NCBI GenBank assembly: GCA_002070945.1
Contig: MWEG01000117.1
Coordinates: 1-64,000 of the forward strand
Reading direction: 5' to 3'
Length of the DNA: 64,000 nt
DNA from: Lentisphaerae bacterium ADurb.Bin082
GTDB lineage: Bacteria > Verrucomicrobiota > Lentisphaeria > Oligosphaerales > Oligosphaeraceae
Shown piece after piece: positions 24,868-33,556 of this stretch (within the stretch, counting starts at the first letter, position 1; every line of letters begins with the position of its first letter). The notes under the pieces are model-generated. The model had not been told where the DNA came from. It saw only the letters and a list, made by a program, of their open reading frames with translations, and did not search any database. A program made the translations under genes and the position numbers.

Positions 24868-25770
24868 ATGTTCAAGGCAATCAGCTATTGGTCATTCATG
24901 CCGGAGACGCCAGACGCGGCAACGACGAGTTCTACGAGCGCCAGCTGGTCTGGCGACCAGGGCGGAACTACGTTTTGCCCACCGCCCAAGGCGATGCGCC
25001 TGGCTCGTGACGCTGGCTATGCGGCGCTGGAGTTATGCGTTGGCCTGGACGGACCGCTGACGCCAGCGACCAGCCAAAAGCAATGCGAAGAGTGGCGGGC
25101 CGAGGCGGAGCGGGTCGGGATTCGTCTTGACAGCGTGGCCAGCGGGATGACCTGGGCGTGCTGTCCGACGGATTTGGATGCGTCAGTGCGGCGGCAGGCG
25201 ATTGAGAATCACAAGGCCGCCTTGCGGCAGGTGGCTTGGCTGGGGGCGACGTCGCTGCTGTTTGTCCCCGGGGCAGTGCTGATTCCCTGGGCGCCGTCGT
25301 ACAAGCCGGTTCGCTATGACTTGGCCTTGCAATGGGCGGAGGAAGCGGTCCGTGAACTCGGCGATGTCGCTGCCGAGCTGGGCGTTGAACTCGCAGTGGA
25401 GAATGTCTGGAACGGCTTGTTCTATTCGCCGATAGAGCTGAGGGATTTCATTGACCGCATTGACAATCCGAGCGTCGGAGTGTATTTTGACATTGGCAAT
25501 CATCTCAATCACCAGCAATGGCCGCCGCATTGGATTGAGCTGCTCGGGCCGCGCATCCAGCGCATCCACGTCAAGGACTTCAAATTGTCGGACGGCACTC
25601 TGGCCGGCTTCTGCGATCTTTTGGACGGCGATGTGCCGTGGCTGGAGACGATGCAAGCCCTGCGCAAGATCGGCTATGACCGGACCATGACAGCGGAGAT
25701 GATGCCGCCAGACCCGACCCTGCTGGCCAGGACGTCGGCAGCGCTGGACCGGATCCTGAGCTTGGCATGA
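24868..25770 (+). CDS. Sugar phosphate isomerase/epimerase (xylose isomerase-like TIM barrel)
   Basis: 300 residues. The metal ligands of the family are in their usual places: Glu in AVENVWN, Asp/His in VYFDIGNH, His in RIHVKDFK and Glu in MTAEMMPP. This is the E-D-H-E pattern of L-ribulose-5-phosphate 3-epimerase and keto-hexose 3-epimerase relatives. AAGAGGTGG stands upstream of the ATG. It is a cytoplasmic enzyme probably converting a keto-sugar or its phosphate. Neighbouring oxidoreductase and DUF4838 genes on the same strand fit a carbohydrate role. The exact substrate cannot be assigned. Confidence 0.88.
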   Translation: MFKAISYWSFMPETPDAATTSSTSASWSGDQGGTTFCPPPKAMRLARDAGYAALELCVGLDGPLTPATSQKQCEEWRAEAERVGIRLDSVASGMTWACCPTDLDASVRRQAIENHKAALRQVAWLGATSLLFVPGAVLIPWAPSYKPVRYDLALQWAEEAVRELGDVAAELGVELAVENVWNGLFYSPIELRDFIDRIDNPSVGVYFDIGNHLNHQQWPPHWIELLGPRIQRIHVKDFKLSDGTLAGFCDLLDGDVPWLETMQALRKIGYDRTMTAEMMPPDPTLLARTSAALDRILSLA

Positions 25771-25792
25771 AGCCGTCCATAACCTGTTTTCT

Positions 25793-25829
25793 AACCACGG
25801 ATGGACACGGACGGACACGGATTTTTTTA
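25793..25829 (+). repeat. ACGGATGGACACGGA repeat element
   Basis: AACCACGGATGGACACGGAC followed by GGACACGGA and a seven-T run lies 22 bases after the isomerase stop. This short tandem motif is a familiar dispersed intergenic element in PVC-type genomes (recalled, not checked). Only one copy is seen here. Confidence 0.6.
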
Positions 25830-25969
25830 TTGTGCGAAGTTTTACGATGAGCGCCCGCAGTACAGAATCTACGTTGCCGTATGTAGGCCTGGCGGTCTGC
25901 TAGGGCGACACCTAAATGCCGGTTTGAAGAAACTCTTTTCCCCAAAAACAAGAAGTTGGCGGATGTAGT

Positions 25970-27235
25970 ATGGAAGCATTTGAAAAATTGACGCCATTCA
26001 TGCTGAAGGCCGGGATCATCGAAGTCGGTCGCGACCGTCTGCGGCAGGTGAAAAACCGCTTGGCGTTCATTTTAGTGACCGAGGATTTGTCTCAGAACAG
26101 CCTGGATAAGCTGATGACGTCGTTCGCGTGTCCTGTCTACCGTTGTTTGCGGTCGTCAGATTTAGCGCGGCTGTTTGGGTATCAGGGGACGAAGGTTCTT
26201 GGGTTTCGGCGGTCGCCGTTGAGCAATAATGCGATGGCCGCCTTGAAGGGCTGTCGGCTGTCCAAGGAAGCGGCCATGCTGCCAGCGTCGCCACGAGTGG
26301 TGGTGCTGGGTGCCAGCGGCATTGGCCGCCACCATTGCAATTGGTGGCGGCTGGAAGGTTCCATGCCGAGCGCGGTGCTCGGGAGCAGCCCGGAGAGCGT
26401 CGAAAAGACCGTGGCGGCACTGCGCGGTTACTGCGGCTTTGACGGCAAGGGCTATGTCTGCCTTGACGAACTTTTGGACCAGGAGCAGCCGGACATTGTC
26501 GACGTCTGCCTGCCGCCGCGCATGCATTATGCGGCGGTCAAGACAGCGTTGACGGCTGGCTGCCATGTATTGTGCGAAAAGCCGTTTGTGTATGACGACG
26601 CCCTGCCGCACGACCAGTTGCGCGCACAGGCGGCCGAGCTATGCGAACTAGGTCGCCAGAAGCGCCGCCTGCTGGGCGTCTGCACACAGTACGTCATGGC
26701 TGTGCGGGAATGTCGCCGCCTGTTTGGCGAACAGGCAGGGGCGGCCGAGATCACGGATTTTGCCGGACGGCTAGTGTCGCCGACGCGGAATCGGCCGCCC
26801 GTCCCAGCATGGACGTGGGTTGACTTGGCACCACATCTGCTGGCCTGCGTACAGGTTCTGAGCGATGGCAATGAGCCAGATTGGGACTCGCTGCAAGTGC
26901 ATTTTGACGGCCATCTGGCGGACGCCGAGTTCCGGTGTCCTCATCCAGGGCAGCCTGATTTGCAGTGCCGGATTCATACGTTTCATACAGACACGGAGCC
27001 GAAGAACGTCCGACAGTTGGAATTGAACGGCAATACGTATGACATCGGCGGCTACCGGGATGAGGAGGGCGTGTTCCAAATGGAGATCACGTCACCGTTT
27101 GGAAGCGTGAAACGGCCGGACATGATGCGGCAGCTGATCCGCAGCTTCCGGCAGGGACGAGTAGAGATGACGCCCGAAATGGCAATGCAGAATCTGGACT
27201 GGATGCTGCGCGTGATCGCGCGCGGCCAGGCTTGA
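25970..27235 (+). CDS. L7Ae-like RNA-binding domain fused to Gfo/Idh/MocA oxidoreductase
   Basis: 421 residues in one frame. Residues 10-95 resemble the L7Ae/L30e fold of YlxQ-type proteins: AGIIEVGRDRLRQVKNR, AFILVTEDLSQNSLDKL, CPVYRCLRSSDLARLFG and KVLGFRRSPLSNNAM follow the YlxQ order (KLVLLAxDxSxNTxxKL, PVxxxxSxxELGxxxG). Residues 108-421 are a Gfo/Idh/MocA oxidoreductase: VVLGASGIGRHH (111-122), DVCLPPRMHYAAVKTAL and CEKPF (202-206). An internal in-frame ATG at 26276 could produce the oxidoreductase alone. The ribosome site before 25970 is weak (GGCGGATG). Function of the fusion is unknown. Confidence 0.78.
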   Translation: MEAFEKLTPFMLKAGIIEVGRDRLRQVKNRLAFILVTEDLSQNSLDKLMTSFACPVYRCLRSSDLARLFGYQGTKVLGFRRSPLSNNAMAALKGCRLSKEAAMLPASPRVVVLGASGIGRHHCNWWRLEGSMPSAVLGSSPESVEKTVAALRGYCGFDGKGYVCLDELLDQEQPDIVDVCLPPRMHYAAVKTALTAGCHVLCEKPFVYDDALPHDQLRAQAAELCELGRQKRRLLGVCTQYVMAVRECRRLFGEQAGAAEITDFAGRLVSPTRNRPPVPAWTWVDLAPHLLACVQVLSDGNEPDWDSLQVHFDGHLADAEFRCPHPGQPDLQCRIHTFHTDTEPKNVRQLELNGNTYDIGGYRDEEGVFQMEITSPFGSVKRPDMMRQLIRSFRQGRVEMTPEMAMQNLDWMLRVIARGQA

Positions 27236-27319
27236 AGAGGCGGCGAGGAGAAACCGTAGGGTTCGGCTTTTGGGACGACATGAATTTTGAGCAGGTATTT
27301 TCTTTATAACTTGTTCAGT

Positions 27320-29500
27320 ATGAAAGGTATAATGATGAAATACTCAGGATTGGCGCTATGGTTGCTGGTGTCGTTATCGTTGCTGTCATTGCCGGCGTCG
27401 GCGGCGTTTCCGGTGGCGCGGCAAGGCACTCCGTTGGCAGAGATTGTGGTGTCAGCGGAAGGTGAGGGGCCTTTGCTGTTTGCAGCTGAGGAGTTGCAGA
27501 CCTGGCTGCGGGAGCTGACCGGGGCCGAGCTGCCGATTCGCCATGATTTGGCGTCGCCGCAGCCGAAAATCATCTTGGCAGTCAATCCTGACGGTTTTGC
27601 TGAAGACCTGGCTCAAATCGGCGCTAAAGACGGCTATGCGGTTCGGGAAAAAGACGGTCATCTATACGTGTTCGGCACTAAGGCCAAGGGCGTGTTGAAT
27701 GGCGTCTTCCGGATGCTTTCTAAAAACACCGACATCATCTGGGCGCATGTCAGCCCGGAGTATGGCACGATCTTCACCAAGAATCCTGATTTGACGCTGA
27801 CCCAGACTGATTATGTTGACATTCCTAAGCTGTCGCTGCGCGGATGGCAGTTCAACACCTCGTCGATGGACCTGGAGTTGTGGAGCTTACGCAATGGCAA
27901 CAATCACGGCTCTGCGCCTAAGGAGCTTTTGGACAAGGCCGGGTATTTCCGGGCCTGCGGCGGCGGACATAATCTCACCGGGCTGTTCCTGAAGCCTGAG
28001 AAGTACTACGCTGACCATCCTGACTTCTATCCGCTTATCAATGGCGAGCGAGTCAACCGCCCGCGCACGCAGCTGTGCTTCACTAATCCGGACATGACAG
28101 CGGCGTTCATCAAAGAGGTCGACGCCTTTATCCAGGCTAATCTTGAGTACACCACGGTCAATATCCACATTGAGGATAACTACACGTTGTGCGAATGCGA
28201 GAAGTGCTTGCAGCCCATCACCATCGACGGCAAGACCGTGACGATTGAGGACAAGAACAAGTTCCGTTCAACCCAGTACTTCCTGTTTTTGAACCAGGTC
28301 GCCAAGTTTGTGGCAGAGCGATATCCGGACAAGGAGATTCGTACGTATGCATACTTTTTTACGCAGGAGCCGCCGATTTGTGCGATTGAGCCGAATATCC
28401 GGGTGCTGCTGGCCTTTATTTACAAAGATGCGCGTTATCCCTTGCAGGACCCGGTTAACCAGGCCACCTGCGACATGTTCATGGGCTGGGCCGCCATGAC
28501 TAAGGGTCTGATCAATCGCGATTATTACGGCCTGACTAAGGAATTTCCGCGTCCGGCCGACTATGCGATGCTGAGCGAGCTGCGATTTATGAATCAGCAT
28601 GGTTTAGAGCGCAACTATGCCGAGATTTCGCGGAACTGGCACAAGGACCCGCGCTGGGGCAATGGCACCCACGTGTGGGACTTGAACGCATATTACTTCT
28701 GGGTTATGACTCGTGGTATGTGGGACCTGGATGTCGATTACACGGAACTACGGGCCGATTTCCGCCGTCGCGCCTTTGGCCCGGCCGCAGACGATATGGG
28801 AGAATTTTACCAGACGGTTGAGGACGGCTGGCGCCAGATCGGCACCCGCAGCCGCTGGAACGATGATCCCACTATGATGTGGATGCAGTCAGTCATTGAC
28901 CCAGGCACGACCGAAGCCTGCCGGGCAGCCCTGACGCGCGCTGCGACCAAGGCTGTCCATCCCCATTCGCGACGCCTAGTGGAAGGCATCCGAGCCGCAT
29001 TTGAAGACCAGGTGGGCTGGGTCACACAGCCTTTTCGCGGTGCGGATGTGGAGATCAATGGTGAATTCAAACAGCTTGACGCGACCGGCGCGCCGGAAAA
29101 CTGGGAGCTGGCGGCGACGGATATGGTGACCGAGGACGGACAGCTTTGCGCCCGGGTCAAGGCTGGCCCCAATAACAAGAAGTGGGTTCGCAGCAAGATC
29201 AGCATTCCGGTCGAAAAGGGCGACGTCTATCTTGTCAAGGCGATTTACAAGGGCAAAGGTTCGGCGTATTTTGGCGTCTTCAATTATTATACTAAGGACG
29301 ACGGCGGCCAGGAGCTGGTCCAGATTGGCGGGCCGCGGGCTTTCGTCAAGACTAAGAGCGACTGGCAAGAGATGACTTACACGCTCAGGATTGGCGGCGA
29401 CCGTCAAAGCCGGAAACTGAAGGAAATACGCGCGATTATGGGCGCGGCCGAGGATTCCGAGATTATCTTCAAGAGCATTCTGCTCAAGAAGAAGCAGTGA
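27320..29500 (+). CDS. Secreted DUF4838 glycoside-hydrolase-like protein
   Basis: 726 residues from ATG 27320; ATGs at 27332 and 27335 are also possible, and AAAGGT at 27323-27328 fits the later ones. A signal peptide (MMKYSGLALWLLVSLSLLSLPASAAF) is followed by an alpha-glucuronidase-N-like domain (about 30-160: EELQTWLRELTGAELPI). The DUF4838 core (about 180-480) has HPDFYPLINGERV, HIEDNYTLCECEKC and a WDLNAYYFW region. A C-terminal beta-sandwich carbohydrate-binding-like module (about 590-720) ends the protein. DUF4838 barrels are related to GH20/GH67-type enzymes, so action on uronic-acid or amino-sugar glycans is plausible. Not proven catalytic. Confidence 0.82.
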   Translation: MKGIMMKYSGLALWLLVSLSLLSLPASAAFPVARQGTPLAEIVVSAEGEGPLLFAAEELQTWLRELTGAELPIRHDLASPQPKIILAVNPDGFAEDLAQIGAKDGYAVREKDGHLYVFGTKAKGVLNGVFRMLSKNTDIIWAHVSPEYGTIFTKNPDLTLTQTDYVDIPKLSLRGWQFNTSSMDLELWSLRNGNNHGSAPKELLDKAGYFRACGGGHNLTGLFLKPEKYYADHPDFYPLINGERVNRPRTQLCFTNPDMTAAFIKEVDAFIQANLEYTTVNIHIEDNYTLCECEKCLQPITIDGKTVTIEDKNKFRSTQYFLFLNQVAKFVAERYPDKEIRTYAYFFTQEPPICAIEPNIRVLLAFIYKDARYPLQDPVNQATCDMFMGWAAMTKGLINRDYYGLTKEFPRPADYAMLSELRFMNQHGLERNYAEISRNWHKDPRWGNGTHVWDLNAYYFWVMTRGMWDLDVDYTELRADFRRRAFGPAADDMGEFYQTVEDGWRQIGTRSRWNDDPTMMWMQSVIDPGTTEACRAALTRAATKAVHPHSRRLVEGIRAAFEDQVGWVTQPFRGADVEINGEFKQLDATGAPENWELAATDMVTEDGQLCARVKAGPNNKKWVRSKISIPVEKGDVYLVKAIYKGKGSAYFGVFNYYTKDDGGQELVQIGGPRAFVKTKSDWQEMTYTLRIGGDRQSRKLKEIRAIMGAAEDSEIIFKSILLKKKQ

Positions 29501-29510
29501 GCTAGTCATG

Positions 29511-29547
29511 AAAAAAGCGGCGCTGCGCAGAAATAGCAGTGCCGCTT
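29511..29547 (-). terminator. Intrinsic terminator of psd
   Basis: On the minus strand AAGCGGCACTGC (29547-29536) pairs with GCAGCGCCGCTT (29526-29515), 12 pairs with one G-U, loop 9 bases. A run of six T (29516-29511, overlapping the stem foot) follows. It lies about 50 bases past the psd stop. Confidence 0.75.
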
Positions 29548-29595
29548 GCTTGTAATAGGTGCGCCGCTTTGCGCAGCACGGCCTGGCAATGCGTG

Positions 29596-30567
29596 TCAGG
29601 CCTGTTTCTGGGCAGGCTGGGGCGTCGACTTGGGCATTTCGGCAGTGGCGATGGGTTCGCCGGCCTTGACCAGCGTTTCAATGCCTTGGCTGCTCAGTTC
29701 GACGAGATCATGGTCAAACTGGATGCTGCCTGGCTGGAAGATCATGATGATGGTCGAGCCGCCAAAGGAGAAGAATCCTTTTTCGTCACCTTTGCGGAAA
29801 GTTGACGACGTGTGGGTCTGGGTGATGGCGGCTACGCCAAAGGCGCCGACTTCGATGAAGGCAGCATGGCCAATGGCGTCCAAGTCCAAAATGGTTACTT
29901 CCCGGACATTGGTGGTGAACACCCGGATATTCCGGGCCAGGGCGAGCGGGTTGACCGAATGCCACCTGTTGCCGAGGTGCCAGCGGCGGATTTCCTTGCC
30001 GTCAGCCGGGTAGTGGTAGCGATGGTAGTCGGCTGGGCAGAGTCGGCAGACGCAGAGCGAGCCGTAGGAAAACGATTCGGCCAAGTCCGCACCTGGGGCG
30101 CCAAGCAGCTCTGTAATCATGAAATGGGCGCCCTTGACTGGAATGCAGGCGTCGCTCTTGAGCTTTTGCCAGACTGTTAGGCGGCAGTCAGCTGGCGAGC
30201 ACAGAATCGTCTCTTCTGCGGCAAAGGGGCGCTGGCCGGGCTTCAGTCGTCGGCAGAAGAAGTCGTTGAAAGAGGCAAAGCCATTTGGCGGGGTGACGCA
30301 TTCGTTCAAGTCAATGCCGAGCTGCTCTGTTGTTGAGGCGATTTTCCGGCGCGAGTGCGCGGTGTTGGCATACCATCCGAGCAGGCGCGAACAGAGCGCG
30401 GTTCCGAACAACGGCCACGCCAACAGAGGCTTGAGAGGGCTGCCGTAGGCTAACTTCAACAGCCGGTCACCAAGGACGTGTTCCTGGACCATGACGCCGG
30501 AGCGGCGGTCATGGACCAGGATGCCTTGGCGGCTGTCGGAGGGTGAGGCGGTTGTGGAGTGCGGCAT
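29596..30567 (-). CDS. psd: Phosphatidylserine decarboxylase proenzyme
   Basis: 323 residues. It converts phosphatidylserine to phosphatidylethanolamine at the membrane. The self-cleavage motif is FGGST (268-272): cleavage between Gly270 and Ser271 would make the pyruvoyl cofactor. Also conserved are FNDFFCRRLKPGQRP, CSPADCRL with Asp127 and the DYHRYHYP histidine. The pattern matches the PSD-B-like class with GGST instead of LGST. It is the last gene on its minus-strand run, followed by a terminator. The FAD oxidoreductase gene lies 90 bases upstream and is unlikely to be functionally linked. Confidence 0.93.
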   Translation of the reverse strand: MPHSTTASPSDSRQGILVHDRRSGVMVQEHVLGDRLLKLAYGSPLKPLLAWPLFGTALCSRLLGWYANTAHSRRKIASTTEQLGIDLNECVTPPNGFASFNDFFCRRLKPGQRPFAAEETILCSPADCRLTVWQKLKSDACIPVKGAHFMITELLGAPGADLAESFSYGSLCVCRLCPADYHRYHYPADGKEIRRWHLGNRWHSVNPLALARNIRVFTTNVREVTILDLDAIGHAAFIEVGAFGVAAITQTHTSSTFRKGDEKGFFSFGGSTIIMIFQPGSIQFDHDLVELSSQGIETLVKAGEPIATAEMPKSTPQPAQKQA

Positions 30568-30657
30568 GGCGATGTCCGTTGATCCTAGCCGAGGCTGGAA
30601 AAGACACGTCTGTCGTGTTTGCTCGGATTGGTCTTTCTGACTGTTGCGCGGCGTCGT

Positions 30658-32433
30658 TTATCGCAGGTCAAAGGAGAATACCTTGGCCGTATCGCTGCCC
30701 CAGGTTTTTTCTGGGACGAGTCTTATGGCGGTAGTGGTCACGTCGAGGGGTATTTTCACCAGGCGCTGGTAGTTGTTTTCCTGGTGGTGAATGCACGACC
30801 AGGTTCCGTCTTGGTTGCGGGCTTCGAGGCGGAAGGCTTTGACCAGGGTTGGCGGCGTCTCCCGCGGTGGCTGGTTGAGCGGGAAGTTGGAGAGGATATT
30901 TTTCTCGGCATGGTGGTCAAGGCGCGGGCCTTTGCCTTTGCGGTTGAGGTCGCTGTCGAAGATGATTCTGGCTAGGGTTACGCGGGACGGTTTGGCAAAG
31001 GCGTATTCCACCCAGGATTGTCCTGGTGTTCCGCTCCAGGAATTGTCGTCCCAAGTTTTTTCGCCGGCTGGCGTTGGCCGGTCATAGCCGTTGCGGAGCG
31101 GCTCAGGGTCTCCACTGGAGGCGGCGAGGCTGGCTTTGGCCGACAGTTCCGGGATTTGGCGGCGGTTGAAAGGCAGGAAGCTGTCGTCATCCATCAGTGT
31201 CTGCTTCAGTTCGGCGATATGGTTTTGGTAGACGCCGCGCGGGCTGGTGCGTTCGCGGATAGCGATGGCGGCGGCGGTTCCGACTGCCTGGCCGATAGTG
31301 GCGCATGTTGCCATCACCCGGGTTGAACTCATGGCGGCGTGGGTGACGCTGATGTTGCGGCCAGCGAACATCAAATTGTCGATGTTGCGGGAATAGAGGC
31401 TGCGGTAGGGGATGCCGTAGGGCGAGGGGGCAGGGTGGAAGATGGTGGGTGCGCCAGGATAGTTGAACCCGCCGGGATGATGGTCGTCCATGGACCAGCC
31501 GCCGTAGGCGACGAGGTCGTCAAAGCGTCCTTCGGCGCGGACGTCGTTTTGGGTGAGGATGTGGTCGCCCAAATAGCGGCGGCTTTCGCGTTTGCCAGGC
31601 AGGAAGCCGACCCATTCCAGTTCCCAGTTGTCGGCGCCGTGGTCGCCATAGTTTTTGATGTGGTCCCAGATGCCAAAGGCGAGGGCCAGCAGCTGGTCGC
31701 GCAATTCTTCGGTGTCGTGGATGGAGTCGTTTTCGCCGCCGAGTTCGAGCCACCAGAAGTTGGACAGGCCGGTGAAGCCGTGACCGCGGTTGGGCAGTTG
31801 GTCATCCGAGGTGAATTTGCGGGCCCACGGAGGCGGGATGAAAGTCTTGGGGGAGGTGGTTTCGCGAGCCTGGATCAGGCAACTCATGCCCATGGTTTTC
31901 TTGTCAGCGACTAGTGGTTGGATATCTTCGCCGAATTCCTCTCGGGCTTCGCGGCCGATGCGGAAGTCGGCGCCGGTCAGCGGTGCCAGGATGCTGTCGC
32001 CGGAGCAGTCGGCAAAGAGTTTGGCCTTGACGGTATGCCAGGTTTCGGAAGTCGTCTGCCAGGCTTTGACGGAAGTGATGCGATTGCCGTCCATAGTGGC
32101 GCCATTGACCGAGGCATTCAGGAACACGGTCAGTCCCGGGGTGAATTTAACGGCCTGGAAGAGTACGCTGTCCCAGATGGAGAAGTTGGAGGACGGGTTC
32201 CGGTAGTTGTTTTCGAGTTGGATTTCCTCGACCAGTCCAGTTTCTCGGTTGTTGAGTCCTTGTGCGCCGCAAATCCACATCCTGATTTCGCTGGAGGCAT
32301 TGCCGCCAAGGACAGGGCGGTCATGGATAAGGGCGACTTTGGCGCCATGGCGGGCTGCGGCGATGGCAGCGCACATACCGGATAATCCGCCGCCGACGAC
32401 GCAAAAGTCAAGGTTGTGTTCCAAATGTCGCAT
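30658..32433 (-). CDS. FAD-dependent oxidoreductase (PF12831-like) with C-terminal accessory domain
   Basis: 591 residues. The dinucleotide-binding start is FCVVGGGLSGMCAAIAAAR, followed by LGGNASSEIRMWICGAQG, LFADCSGDSILA and the late FAD contact NLMFAGRNISVTHAAMSSTR, typical of PF12831-type oxidoreductases near glycan-degradation genes. The last 130 residues look like a beta-sandwich (SWVEYAFAKPSRVTLARI) similar to F5/8 or DUF-type sugar-binding modules. No signal peptide, so cytoplasmic. GGAAGG lies 10 bases before the ATG. It may oxidise a sugar or cyclitol. A shorter paralogue lies at 43623-45005. Confidence 0.85.
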   Translation of the reverse strand: MRHLEHNLDFCVVGGGLSGMCAAIAAARHGAKVALIHDRPVLGGNASSEIRMWICGAQGLNNRETGLVEEIQLENNYRNPSSNFSIWDSVLFQAVKFTPGLTVFLNASVNGATMDGNRITSVKAWQTTSETWHTVKAKLFADCSGDSILAPLTGADFRIGREAREEFGEDIQPLVADKKTMGMSCLIQARETTSPKTFIPPPWARKFTSDDQLPNRGHGFTGLSNFWWLELGGENDSIHDTEELRDQLLALAFGIWDHIKNYGDHGADNWELEWVGFLPGKRESRRYLGDHILTQNDVRAEGRFDDLVAYGGWSMDDHHPGGFNYPGAPTIFHPAPSPYGIPYRSLYSRNIDNLMFAGRNISVTHAAMSSTRVMATCATIGQAVGTAAAIAIRERTSPRGVYQNHIAELKQTLMDDDSFLPFNRRQIPELSAKASLAASSGDPEPLRNGYDRPTPAGEKTWDDNSWSGTPGQSWVEYAFAKPSRVTLARIIFDSDLNRKGKGPRLDHHAEKNILSNFPLNQPPRETPPTLVKAFRLEARNQDGTWSCIHHQENNYQRLVKIPLDVTTTAIRLVPEKTWGSDTAKVFSFDLR

Positions 32434-32619
32434 GATGGATGTCCTTCCGTGAGGTGAAAAGAAGTGGGTTGACGGTCAGCGCGGGCATCATCCTGATGCA
32501 TGGCGATGGCCTGGCCTGCTGCCTAGCGGCCAGGCTGTTTGGATGGCCTTAGGTTAAGGTAGTGTTGTCGGCGTGGAAAGCAAGGGGCTGCGGTGCGTTT
32601 TTGGCCTGATGGGGCCGGG

Positions 32620-33381
32620 TTACACTGGCGTTGCCGCCGTTTGTTTGAGGTCGTTGATTTCTTCTGGCGTCAGTCGGCGCCATTTGCCGCTGGGCAGGTC
32701 GCCGAGTTTGAGGGAGGCGAATTGGACGCGGGCCAGGCGGGTGACGGTCAAGCCCTGGCTGGCGCACAGCCGGCGAACTTCGCGCTTTTTGCCTTCGGTG
32801 AGGACGATTTCCAGGAAGACGTGGTCAGGCCAGCTGCGCTTGAGGATGACTTGGCTGGCCTTCAGAAAATCACCGTCATCCTCCACGCCGAAGACCATGT
32901 TGTCTGCCATCTCTTGAGTGAACATCCCGGCGCAGTCGGCGATATAGTGTTTGGCGATTTGGCGGGACGGGTGGGTCAGATTTTGCGCCAGGTCGCCGTC
33001 GTTAGTCAGAATCAGCAGGCCTTCGCTGTCGCGGTCCAGGCGTCCGACCGAGAAGATGCGTGCGAGGTTTTCCGGGAGCAAGTCATAGACAAGGCGTTCG
33101 GCGTGTTTGTCTTGCGCCGAGCAAGTGTAGCCGACCGGCTTGTTCAGCATCAGGTAGACTGGGTCGTCGAGGGTCAGGATGCGTCCTTCGAAGCGGACTA
33201 CGTCCTGGCCAGGGGTGACGATACAGACAGGGGTGAGGATGGCCTGGCCATTGACAGAGACGCGGCCTTCGCGGATCAATTCTTCGCAACGTCGACGGGA
33301 GGCGATGCCAGCGCTGGCGAGATAGCGGGCCAGGCGCATGCTGGCAGGGGCGGGGGCGGAATCGTTATGAGGATGCATCAT
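32620..33381 (-). CDS. rluB: 23S rRNA pseudouridine synthase (RluB/RsuA family)
   Basis: 253 residues from ATG 33381 (TTTGGAGTGC upstream); the longer frame to 33420 has no ribosome site. An N-terminal S4 domain (MRLARYLASAGIASRRRCEELI) precedes the catalytic domain with GRLDRDSEGLLILTNDGDL, whose Asp is catalytic, and the KHYIA, GKKREVRRL and TRLARVQFASLKLGDL motifs. It modifies uridine in 23S (RluB) or 16S (RsuA) rRNA; the two are hard to separate by eye, and the length favours RluB. Transcribed alone, 186 bases from the FAD oxidoreductase gene. That gap holds GCCTGGCC/GGCCAGGC (32509-32516/32528-32535). Confidence 0.88.
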   Translation of the reverse strand: MMHPHNDSAPAPASMRLARYLASAGIASRRRCEELIREGRVSVNGQAILTPVCIVTPGQDVVRFEGRILTLDDPVYLMLNKPVGYTCSAQDKHAERLVYDLLPENLARIFSVGRLDRDSEGLLILTNDGDLAQNLTHPSRQIAKHYIADCAGMFTQEMADNMVFGVEDDGDFLKASQVILKRSWPDHVFLEIVLTEGKKREVRRLCASQGLTVTRLARVQFASLKLGDLPSGKWRRLTPEEINDLKQTAATPV

Positions 33382-33556
33382 GCACTCCAAAGGGGCAGGA
33401 AATGGCGGCCTATCAGGCATGGGAGAAAATGAAAGACACGGTGATAATATAACACAAAAAGGCCAGGCTGGGCGTTGGTGATTGGCGATATTCCATTTAC
33501 ATTATTGTTTTGCCTCTGGCTTCCTTTAGTTAGTTCACTTCAATGAGGTCACAGCA

